42,868 nucleotides of DNA, from contig CALGAG010000140.1 of assembly GCA_937951995.1 (NCBI GenBank), positions 1-42,868 of the forward strand. Reading direction: 5' to 3'. This DNA comes from an uncultured Bacillota bacterium (GTDB lineage: Bacteria > Bacillota > Clostridia > Tissierellales > Tissierellaceae). The position numbers and the translations under genes are program-made. A model generated the notes under the pieces. It saw only the letters and a program-made list of their open reading frames with translations, was not told the DNA's origin and made no database searches. Below are positions 1-7,649 of this stretch, in pieces (position 1 is the first letter of the stretch; each line of letters opens with the position of its first letter).

Positions 1-136
1 ATGTGACATTAAGCCAGCACAAAGATTATTTATCTATTCTTTCGATTGGTGAATCTTGAAAATGATAATACTAATTACTTTCAACCATAATTGAAATCAA
101 TTCTACAAAAATAATTAATTTGATAATCTTCTGATT

Positions 137-565
137 TTACTCAAGGCTATCAAATTCATTAATTTTAGGATTGTATTTAGAGTCCGCAATAATATTTGTT
201 AAAAAATCATATATAGAACTTCTGTTTTTTATCTCAAAATTATCATTAGGATTTTGCCGTAAATAAAGATAAGTATGTAAATTATTTAATGAAAAAAACA
301 AATCATTGTTTTCTTTATATGTAGTTTGATTAAATACATCTATCGCAGTTTCTAAATTATATAAGGATGAATAATAAAGCTGTGTTTTTTCTATGTCATT
401 AACTAAATCATAATCCCTACTCAATCCATCAATACAATTACCGATTGCTGTAATATAAACATTGTCTATATTTTGCTGCAATCTGTCATTTTCAATTTTA
501 AGAATAAATACAGTTATTAACAGTATAATGAGAATTGGCCATAGTATTTTATCTGAAGTATTCAT
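137..565 (-). CDS. Hypothetical membrane-anchored protein
   Basis: No family is recognised. The 142-residue product begins with a short polar stretch and one hydrophobic segment (about residues 8-22, rich in Ile and Leu), followed by a soluble, Asn/Asp/Tyr-rich, probably helical domain. This suggests a single-pass protein with the C-terminal part outside the cell. The start is supported by a GGAAGGGG ribosome site about 8 bases before the ATG. The gene is strikingly AT-rich compared with everything to its right, which may mean foreign origin or simply low constraint. It stands alone: no gene lies within 400 bases upstream on its strand and no partner is visible downstream before the window edge. 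Function unknown. Confidence 0.6.
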   Translation of the reverse strand: MNTSDKILWPILIILLITVFILKIENDRLQQNIDNVYITAIGNCIDGLSRDYDLVNDIEKTQLYYSSLYNLETAIDVFNQTTYKENNDLFFSLNNLHTYLYLRQNPNDNFEIKNRSSIYDFLTNIIADSKYNPKINEFDSLE

Positions 566-978
566 AAATGTTTCCCCTTCCTATTTTAATAATTATTAAA
601 CATAAATCTACTAATGTGCACTACCAACTTCTTTCATATAGTATATCACAAAAATGGATAAATTACTCCATTACTAAGAATGAGATATTCTCTAAAATGA
701 TTTTTTGAAATTTCTCCACTTGTAATACAAAATAGCATCATGTTTTAAGTCGCTTGAACACAATACATTCTATGTATATTTTGAATTTATACAATATATT
801 GTGTGTTTTTAATCATCAGTCACTAAATGGAGCATATAAAAAGTTTTAGACTTCACATTGATCTTTCAAATTTCTCAGTTTGAAGTTCTAAATAATATAA
901 ATGCCGTCCCATCCCGGTAAATCCAAACATCCAGTTGACCAACCGTGGTCAACAGTTGGTCAACATATCAAAAAGAAT
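566..978. other. AT-rich intergenic stretch
   Basis: About 410 bases between the small membrane protein and the tRNA-Ser terminator. The left two thirds are very AT-rich and I see no credible open frame with a ribosome site. The right end contains the GTTGACC-type inverted repeats described separately. No RNA gene was recognised. Confidence 0.6.
934..964. repeat. Clustered inverted copies of GTTGACCA/TGGTCAAC
   Basis: GTTGACCAAC at 934-943 is the exact reverse complement of GTTGGTCAAC at 955-964. A third half-site, TGGTCAAC, lies between them at 946-953. The three copies sit within 31 bases in non-coding DNA. They could form a hairpin or bind a dimeric protein, but there is no adjacent promoter to support an operator. 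Confidence 0.6.
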
Positions 979-1008
979 AAAAAAAATCAACACCCTGTAA
1001 GTGTTGAT
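979..1008 (-). terminator. Rho-independent terminator after tRNA-Ser
   Basis: On the minus strand the stem ATCAACAC / GTGTTGAT (986-1008, 7-base loop) is followed directly by a run of T (979-986). It begins 3 bases after the tRNA 3' end, so it ends the tRNA-Ser transcript. Confidence 0.85.
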
Positions 1009-1010
1009 AT

Positions 1011-1102
1011 TGGCGGAGAAGGAGGGATTTGAACCCTCGCGCCGGTTGTGCCGACCTACCGCTTTTCGAGAGCGGACCCTTCAGCCACTTGGGTACTTCT
1101 CC
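1011..1102 (-). tRNA. tRNA-Ser(CGA)
   Basis: A 92-base tRNA including an encoded CCA. The acceptor arms GGAGAAG / CTTCTCC pair, G is the discriminator, and the T-loop GGTTCAAATC is present. The long variable arm is typical of serine tRNA. The anticodon loop CTCGAAA gives anticodon CGA, which reads UCG. Confidence 0.95.
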
Positions 1103-1181
1103 TATTTGGTTGACAAAATATATTATACAGCCGATTCAATAAGTTTGCAAACATCTTTGGTGGAATGGTTTCAGCTGCTTG

Positions 1182-3170
1182 TCAATCCTTTTCAACCCTG
1201 CATACCACCTCATAGTAGGCTGCATGGATCCCCATCCTTGAATAACGTTCAGGAATGATTCTATTTATTCCTCCACCCTTCCTCATCCATCCACCCTGGT
1301 ATATCTTAACCCTGTCAGGCAGGATATCCCCATCCATCTTTAGGCTGGCCTTGATTGAACCCTTCTCAGTCCATACCCTTACCTTGTCACCATCCTCCAA
1401 TCCAAGATCCTTGGCCATTTTAGAGGCCATATGGACTGTGGGGACATGGTCTCCTGCTTCAAGTGCAAAATGCTGTGAGTGCAGTGATCCCCTTAGCTTT
1501 GGAGTGATAAGGTAAAGTGGGAATTCATTGGAGACTTCAACCTCAAGACCTCTGTGTCCAACTGTGGGAGAAAAACCTTCATCTTATGCCGTTTTCGAAT
1601 AAAACTCAAATTTACCTGAAGGGGTGATAAACCTTCCATCACTCCATGGAATATCGAGGATTCCTGGAACCTTGATGGGTTTTTCCTTCAACTCATCAAT
1701 ATCAACCTTTTCTCTCATGGGCCTTGCTATTCTGTCAATCCATTCCTCCTGGGACATGACCGGGAAGTCCTTAAGGTCAAGTCTCCTTGCCAGCCCGTTA
1801 AGGATGTCTATCTCTGAAAGGACTCCCTCCGGGGCCTCAATAACTTTGTTGCAATAGTTTATATAGCTGTGGTTGGCAGGTGGCATTACAATGTTATCCT
1901 CTTCAAGAGGATGCTTTACTGGCAGCACAACATCCGAGGCAGCTGCCGTGTCTGTAAGGTACATGTCAAGGGTGACCTTAAAATCCACCGACTGGAAGGC
2001 CCTAAGGATTTTTTCAGTGTCCATACCCTGGTTTACAGGGTTTGCCCTGGCTGTGTATATCATCCTTATTGGAGGATTCTTTTCATTCAGGATAAAGTCT
2101 CCAAGAAGGGGCCTACTATAGGTCCTTATTTCCCTTGCCAGCTCTCCTCCCTTGAGGAAGTCCTCATCAATGAGCCCATTGGATACGCTGTTGTTGTAGC
2201 TTATTCCTCCTCCGGATCTTCCGATGTTTCCTGTTACTGCACCCAGGGCATCAACTGCCCGAACTGTATCCCCTCCATTTGAATACCTCTGGATGCCGAA
2301 ACCAAGGACTATGGCAGCAGGTTTTGCCCTTCCGTAGTCCAGGGCAAGGTCTTCAATCTCCTTGTGGGGAACTCCTGTTGTTTCTGAAACCTGATCCCTG
2401 TCCAGGTTCATAACAGCTTCTTTCAGGTATTTAAACCCAAGAGTGTTCTTCTCTATGTAATCCATATCCACAAGATTATTCTCAATCAGGACCTTGATCA
2501 TATACATTGCCAAAAGCCCGTCCGATCCGGGCTTTGGAGCCAGGTGAAGATTGGACATGGCAGCAGTCTCCGAATGGAGTGGGTCTATAGTCACAAGTCT
2601 TGCTCCATTTTCCTTGGCCTTCTTTATGAATGGGACCATATGGGGTCCTGTGGTCACAGGATTTCTTCCCCAGACTATTATCATCCTACTGTTGAGATAG
2701 TCTGTTGGCTCATGGGCAAGACATTTCCCAAAATCATATCTCTGGGCCTCAACTCCTGCCCCCGCACACAGGCTGCCAACGGGCATGGTCACACCACCAT
2801 AGGCATTGAAAAACCTTTGGTCAGCCTTTTTTACCACTCCTGAATTTCCAAATTCACTTATGTATAGTAGGGCTGATGTGGGATAATCCTTCCTTAACTT
2901 AAGAAGCTTTTCTGCCACAAGGTCCAGAGCTTCCTCCCAGCTTGCCTCCCTAAGGGCTCCAGCTTCCCGTATAAGGGGTTTTAATAGTCTTTTCCTACCA
3001 TTCCTCATCCTTATGTGTTTGTAGCCCTTCTCGCAAAGAAAGTGCCCTGTCACTGGATTATCAGGATTACCAACAAGCTTTTTGACCTGGCCGTCCTCCA
3101 CAAGGGCCCTTATTGAGCATGAATCCCAGCAATCCAGGGTACAGGCAGTACTGATCCATTTCTTTTCCAT
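1182..3170 (-). pseudogene. Molybdopterin-dependent oxidoreductase, interrupted by an in-frame TAA
   Basis: Catalytic subunit of the DMSO-reductase superfamily (molybdenum/tungsten bis-pterin enzymes). The N-terminus carries a 4Fe-4S site (Cys in the CTLDCWDSC stretch, then FLCEKG), followed by the oxidoreductase core. The 528-residue frame stops at TAA (1584-1586), just after the conserved PSGKFEFYS segment. The same frame then runs without a break for 133 more codons to a normal stop at 1182 and encodes the typical C-terminal pterin-dinucleotide-binding domain (HFALEAGDHVPTVHM, GLEDGDKVRVW). The break is therefore one nonsense codon, not a frameshift. The product without this domain is unlikely to hold cofactor. 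A separate product from the internal ATG at 1430 is possible but improbable. No partner subunit or cofactor gene is adjacent. The gene lies 11 bases after tadA. Substrate unknown. Confidence 0.85.
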
Positions 3171-3181
3171 GGTGGCCTCCT

Positions 3182-3628
3182 CTACTTTCTCCTTCTAAGC
3201 TCTCTGAAAAAATCCTTCAATAGCTGTGCACACTCTTTTTCCAGAACTCCTGTCCTCATCTCCACCCTGTGATTAAGCCTTGGATGCCTAACAAGGTCCT
3301 CAACAGATCCACAGCAGCCGTGTCTTGGGTCCATGGCTCCAATCACTAGCCTTGGTATCCTAGCGTTTACAATGGCTCCTGCACACATGGCACAGGGCTC
3401 CAGGGTGACATAGAGGGTACAGTCCACAAGCCTCCAGCCTCCAAGATAATTGCTGGCTTCCTGTATTGCCATTATCTCAGCGTGGGCTGTTGGATCCTTT
3501 TCCGTCTCCCTTCTGTTGTAGCCCTTTCCTATAACCTTGCCCTTGTATACAACAACAGCACCCACTGGTACTTCGTAGGTGCTGGTCTTGGCAATTTCCA
3601 ATGCTATTTTCATGTATTTTTCGTCCAT
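3182..3628 (-). CDS. tadA: tRNA-specific adenosine deaminase TadA
   Basis: Deaminates the wobble adenosine of tRNA-Arg(ACG) to inosine in the cytoplasm. The 148-residue protein has the full zinc cytidine/adenosine-deaminase signature: HAE (His49, Glu51) and PCAMC (Cys79, Cys82), followed by VNARIPRLVIGA, and the C-terminal helix with FFRELRRRK. The length is normal for bacterial TadA. The ATG is preceded by AAAGGTGATC. The gene begins only 21 bases after the 3' end of tRNA-Arg(CCT) with no terminator between, so tRNA and enzyme appear to share one transcript. The broken oxidoreductase follows 11 bases downstream. Confidence 0.95.
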   Translation of the reverse strand: MDEKYMKIALEIAKTSTYEVPVGAVVVYKGKVIGKGYNRRETEKDPTAHAEIMAIQEASNYLGGWRLVDCTLYVTLEPCAMCAGAIVNARIPRLVIGAMDPRHGCCGSVEDLVRHPRLNHRVEMRTGVLEKECAQLLKDFFRELRRRK

Positions 3629-3649
3629 TTTAGATCACCTTTAAATAAA

Positions 3650-3725
3650 TGGTGCACCCGAGAGGAATCGAACCCCTGCTCATGCCTTAGGAGGGCACCG
3701 CTCTATCCTTCTGAGCTACGGGTGC
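3650..3725 (-). tRNA. tRNA-Arg(CCT)
   Basis: A 76-base tRNA with encoded CCA. The acceptor arms GCACCCG / CGGGTGC pair over 7 bases, A is the discriminator, and the T-loop is GGTTCGATTCC. The anticodon loop CTCCTAA gives anticodon CCT (reads AGG). Confidence 0.95.
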
Positions 3726-3738
3726 AAGTCACAAAGAT

Positions 3739-3767
3739 ATTTTACAACTATTTTTCACCTTTGTCAA
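3739..3767 (-). promoter_or_regulatory. Sigma-A promoter for tRNA-Arg and tadA
   Basis: On the minus strand TTGACA (3762-3767), a 17-base spacer and TAAAAT (3739-3744) form a near-consensus promoter. Its start would fall just upstream of the tRNA. Confidence 0.75.
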
Positions 3768-3787
3768 ACATATTGGACAATTTTTAA

Positions 3788-3818
3788 GACCGGATTGTGC
3801 AGATCACACAATCCGGTC
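3788..3818 (-). terminator. Hairpin after the TRAP permease, terminator-like
   Basis: Perfect 12-base arms GACCGGATTGTG / CACAATCCGGTC with a 7-base loop, 10 bases after the natural stop of the permease. The downstream minus-strand sequence is TTAAAAATT rather than a proper T run, so termination may be weak or the hairpin may mainly protect the RNA end. Confidence 0.5.
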
Positions 3819-3827
3819 AATTGATTC

Positions 3828-5909
3828 CTATACCACGTTCTCTTTCTTGTTCTGCATTCTTTGGATAAGATATGTTCCTACAAGTACTGCCAGTCCAAAT
3901 GCGTCGGATAGATATCCTGGATTTAGAAGCATCAATGCTGCACCTGCCAGAAGAACTCTTTCTATTATGTTGGTCTTTCTAATCAGGTAGGCCTCGACGG
4001 CCGCTGCCAGTCAGAGTATCCCGATTACCGCAGAAAGTATCACAGGTAGTGCCTTGATGAACGGCATAAACACAACTGTTGTTCCCACAATCTCCTCAAC
4101 CATTATAAGCTCTGGATTGATTGCGAATATATATGGAACTATAAAGGCGGCCAGGGCTATCTTCAAGGCCTGGAAGCCTGTCTTCATGGAGTTGGCCCCT
4201 GCTATTCCCGCACCGGCATACGCTGCCAATGCTACTGGCGGAGTGATGTCTGCAACCACGCCAAAGTAAAGAATGAAAAGGTGGGCTGCCAAAAGGTTCA
4301 CTTCCAGCTTCAGTAGCGCTGGAACTGCCATTGTTGCAAGTACGATGTACTTTGCTGTTGTTGGTAGACCCATTCCAAGTATTATTGAAGCTACCATTGT
4401 GAAGAACAATGTCAGCAAGAGGTTTCCTTGTGCTACGGTTACGATGATTTCAGCTATTCTAAGTCCTAGTCCTGTAAGTGTTACAACTCCAACTATCATA
4501 CCTGCAGTAGCACAGGCACAGGCAACCCCAACTGAACCCTTTGCTCCAGCCTCAAGTGCCCCAAGAAAGTCCTTAAATGTGAAGGATCCGTCTCTTCTTA
4601 TTACTGCTGCTATTACAGCAACCACCATACTGATTATAATAGCCTTGAAGGCTGCAAGTGTAGGTGTGTTTCCTGCTATCAGGAAGTAAACGACACTCAC
4701 AAGTGGAATCAGAAGGAAGCCCCTGCTAAGTAGTAGCTTGCTAACCTTGGGAAGCTTCTCCCTTGGTATTCCCTTAAGTCCCAGCTTTGATGCCTCAAGG
4801 TGTACCATTGTACCAACTGCAAAGTAGTACAATACTGCAGGTATTGCTGCTGCTATGATTATCTGAAGATAGGATATTCCAGTGAATTCTGCCATGATAA
4901 ATGCTGCAGCGCCCATTACCGGAGGCATTATCTGGCCTCCTGTGGATGCTGCCGCCTCTACTGCACCTGCAAAGTAGGGCTTGTATCCTGTCTTTTTCAT
5001 CAATGGTATTGTAAATGCACCTGTTGTTACTGTGTTTGCTACTGAACTACCTGAAATGGATCCCATGAACCCACTGGCTACTACAGCTGTCATTGCAGGA
5101 CCACTCTTAAGGTGTCCGGTCATTCCAAAGGCCATGTCTATAAAGAATTTTCCAACCCCTGTCTTGTCCAGGAAGGCGCCAAACAGAATGAACAGGAATA
5201 CGAAGGTCGCCGATACACCGGTAGGTATACCCATGATACCCTCAAGACCCATGTACATGTGTGAAACTATCCTGGTGACTGAGAATCCTCTATGGGCAAG
5301 GATTCCAGGCATCTGGGGTCCAAAGTATGCATAGCTGAGGAACACTATTGCAACGATTGGTAGCTCTGGACCAACTACCCTTCTCGTTACCTCAAGGGTA
5401 AGTAGTATTGCAGCTATACCAAACACAAGGTCCAATGTGGTTGCATTTCCACCCTTAAGAGCCATCTGCTCCGGGAAGAGGAATATGTATCCAAACACCA
5501 CAATTGCAACCCCCATCAACAGAAAGTCAAATATTGCAGGTTTTTCCCTGCTTGACTTCTTTCTTGCGGGATAAAGGAATAATCCAATTATAAATGCAAA
5601 TATAATATGTAGCGATCTCTGTCTGTAGGATAGCAATGTTCCAAAGCCTGCAGTATACAGGTGGAAGGATGACATGGCTATTGCTATTACCATAACAATC
5701 GTCGAGAATGCTCCCTTTAGCTTCCTTAGTTTTGATGCTTCCTTGTCATAGGACTCCATCAGTGAATCAACATCAAGATTATCATCTTCACCTAGAACAT
5801 CCTCGATGGATTCTGCCTCTTTTTCAACTGCTACCTGGTCATCAACAACTTCTTCAGTCTTTATTTCTTCTTCAAGATTCTCATTGTCTATTCTCTTATC
5901 GTCATTCAC
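3828..5909 (-). pseudogene. TRAP transporter fused permease (TAXI type), interrupted by an in-frame TGA
   Basis: Integral-membrane subunit of a TAXI-type TRAP transporter, in which the 4TM and 12TM (DctM-like) parts are fused; it takes up organic acids using an ion gradient. An acidic cytoplasmic N-terminus of about 65 residues precedes many membrane helices, with DctM-type segments such as SGSSVANTVTTGAF and GLPTTAKYIV. The frame stops after 632 residues at TGA (4011-4013), then continues without a break for 60 codons (starting LAAAVEAYL) to TAG at 3828. That tail matches the usual last helices and C-terminus of the family, so the TGA looks like a nonsense mutation. The start is GTG at 5909, overlapping the DUF1850 stop as GTGA, behind AAGGAGGGG. 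The truncated protein keeps the transport core and may be partly functional. Recoding is discussed in the findings. Confidence 0.85.
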
Positions 5910-6463
5910 TTAAACCCCTCCTTTGCCAAATATAGTAATATTGGAGTTTTTTGGGTTTCAAACTTTACCTCCTCGGTAGGCTCTGAAAATTCAACGAAAG
6001 GGTATGTCCTTTCCCCTACCATCAGTTCGTGATTTGCCCTTACTGCTCCAGTTCTGTAAACGAGGTTTGTCATTTTTTGGTCAATGTTGTACAGGCGAAA
6101 CCCATCCTCTACAATGTCAAAGTCATAGGGACTTGTTGCCGGAAGTCCAGCGCCGTAGGACTGAAAAATGGTTTCCTTAAGTACGATCTCTCCCTCTTCA
6201 ATGGTATACATCTCCCATACAGGTGTCCGTTCTACGGAATGTATATACTTGATAGTGAAGGACTTGTCCTCCATCGGCCACCATGAACCCAGATACTCTC
6301 CACTTCTTGCATCAGAGGCCTTTATAACCTCAATTGGATAAAGCATCATCGCAATTGCCAGAAGAGCCACGACCACAAGCAAAATCCTCTTTAATAAGGG
6401 AAAGGTACTGATACTATCAGTACCTTTTCCATTGAATTCTTTCCTACTCGATGCCTTGCTCAT
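5906..6463 (-). CDS. DUF1850 protein of the TRAP operon
   Basis: DUF1850 proteins are regularly encoded between the binding protein and fused permease of TAXI TRAP operons; their exact role is unknown. This one has an N-terminal membrane anchor (about residues 26-44 of the short form) and an extracytoplasmic beta-rich domain with the family motif YIHSVERTPVWEMY. The start is uncertain. The ATG at 6463 overlaps the binding-protein gene by 20 bases and has only a distant AGGTG upstream; an ATG at 6487 is also in frame. Its stop overlaps the permease start, which suggests translational coupling. A perfect 27-base palindrome lies in its first codons (6402-6428). Confidence 0.8.
   Translation of the reverse strand: MSKASSRKEFNGKGTDSISTFPLLKRILLVVVALLAIAMMLYPIEVIKASDARSGEYLGSWWPMEDKSFTIKYIHSVERTPVWEMYTIEEGEIVLKETIFQSYGAGLPATSPYDFDIVEDGFRLYNIDQKMTNLVYRTGAVRANHELMVGERTYPFVEFSEPTEEVKFETQKTPILLYLAKEGFK
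6402..6428. repeat. 27-base perfect palindrome in the start of the DUF1850 gene
   Basis: Arms AAAGGTACTGATA (6402-6414) and TATCAGTACCTTT (6416-6428) are exact reverse complements around one base. It begins 15 bases after the stop of the binding-protein gene, so in RNA it would form a stable hairpin at the 3' end of that message while also being coding sequence for DUF1850. Confidence 0.8.
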
Positions 6464-7451
6464 CGTAGTACTTCTGAGCACCTGCATGAAGGTCTATTGG
6501 CATACCAGCCAATGCAGTTTCAAGCTTAATGTCATTTCCTCTTGCATGTGTATCTATGATTACCTGTCTTTGCTCGAACATGCTCTTAGTCATGTTGTAA
6601 ACCAAGTCCTCGCTCAAATCTTCTGGAACTATAAGCATCGCCATTACTGCTGCTGATGTAACATCTCCAGTCATACCATTGTAGGTATCTCCAGGTATAG
6701 CTACTTCAGTGTAGAATGGGTACTCTGCTGATAGAGAAGCGATTCTAGCTGAGTCCATTGCAACTACAACGATATCTGCAGTCTGAGTTACCTCAGTTAC
6801 AGCTGATGTTGGTAGTGCGCCTGTTACGAATGCAGCGTCAACCTGCTTGTTCTTAAGCTGGTCAGCAGCTTCGTTAAATGAAAGGTAGTCAGCTTTTCCA
6901 AGGTCATCATAAGTCATTCCATACTCTGCAAGAATCTGTCTAGCATTAACCTCAGTTCCTGATCCAGGAGCTCCAACTGCAACTCTCATTCCAGCAAGGT
7001 CCTCTATTGTTGCGATTCCTGAGTCAGCTGTTGCTATAACCTGAATAACCTCAGGATAAAGCATTGCCATTCCTCTGATGTTTGTTATTGGGTCTTGTCC
7101 ATCAAAGGTTTCAGTTCCTGTCCATGCATAGTAAGTTACGTCGTTCTGTACAAAAGCGATTTCAGCTTCACCTTGAGCTACAAGGTTAACGTTCTCAGCT
7201 GATGCACCAGTTGATTGAGCATTTGCAGTTACGCCTGCGATATTCTCGTTGAATATCTTGGCAATTGCTCCACCAAGTGGATAGTAAGTACCGCCGGTTC
7301 CACCAGTTGCTACAGATATAAATACGTTCTCTGCTGGAGCTTCTCCACCAGGCTCTTCTCCTGCTGGCTCCTCAGCTGCTGGCGAGCAACCTACCATAAG
7401 TGCTAGAGTCAGTATAAATACCAACCATAATGATAATGTCTTTTTGTTCAT
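6444..7451 (-). CDS. TAXI-family TRAP transporter substrate-binding lipoprotein
   Basis: Extracytoplasmic solute receptor that hands its ligand to the TRAP permease. A lipoprotein signal of about 21 residues ends in the lipobox MVGC (Cys22), followed by a Glu/Pro/Gly-rich linker. The mature part shows TAXI hallmarks: FISVATGGTGGTYYPLGGAIA, NVNLVAQGEAEIAFVQND and VAVGAPGSGTEVNA. The start at 7451 is chosen because AAGGGGG lies 6 bases upstream and the signal peptide then begins normally; an ATG 33 bases further out would give an odd N-terminus. It is the first gene of the operon, followed by DUF1850 and the fused permease. The ligand is not predictable from sequence (glutamate-like or other organic acids are known for the family). 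Confidence 0.93.
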   Translation of the reverse strand: MNKKTLSLWLVFILTLALMVGCSPAAEEPAGEEPGGEAPAENVFISVATGGTGGTYYPLGGAIAKIFNENIAGVTANAQSTGASAENVNLVAQGEAEIAFVQNDVTYYAWTGTETFDGQDPITNIRGMAMLYPEVIQVIATADSGIATIEDLAGMRVAVGAPGSGTEVNARQILAEYGMTYDDLGKADYLSFNEAADQLKNKQVDAAFVTGALPTSAVTEVTQTADIVVVAMDSARIASLSAEYPFYTEVAIPGDTYNGMTGDVTSAAVMAMLIVPEDLSEDLVYNMTKSMFEQRQVIIDTHARGNDIKLETALAGMPIDLHAGAQKYYDEQGIE

Positions 7452-7522
7452 ATTCATCCCCCTTTTTGATTTTCTACCTTTCAAGCCGTCCCTTTCTGAC
7501 TATTTGGACAACTTATAAATTC

Positions 7523-7551
7523 ATTATAACTCAATTTTAAGTGATAATCCA
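7523..7551 (-). promoter_or_regulatory. Probable promoter of the TRAP operon
   Basis: Minus-strand TATAAT (7523-7528) with TGGATT (7546-7551) 17 bases upstream. The -10 is perfect and the -35 is weak, which would suit a regulated promoter. Confidence 0.55.
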
Positions 7552-7615
7552 CTAAAATTTTGTTAAATAGTTCTTAAGTTTGATGGTTGTCACGTTTTTG
7601 CCTTCTAAAGGTGGA

Positions 7616-7643
7616 ATGGTCCGAAGAGTGCTCTTCGGACCAT
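7616..7643 (-). terminator. Hairpin just after serS
   Basis: Perfect 13-base arms ATGGTCCGAAGAG / CTCTTCGGACCAT with a 2-base centre, 6 bases after the serS stop. It lacks a clear T run, so it is terminator-like by position and stability only. Confidence 0.55.
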
Positions 7644-7649
7644 GATTTT

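Noticed and set aside
934..964. CRISPR-like or short tandem array
   Set aside because: Only three half-sites in alternating orientation within 31 bases, with no spacer structure and no cas genes in the window.
1182..1430. Separate small gene from the internal ATG of the oxidoreductase
   Set aside because: It is in the same frame as the upstream part and encodes the C-terminal domain of the same family, without its own ribosome site.
4011..4013. UGA in the TRAP permease read as selenocysteine
   Set aside because: The stem that follows has loop GUCGA without GGU, the residue lies in a membrane helix, and no Sec-containing member of this family is known to me. Nonsense mutation is simpler.
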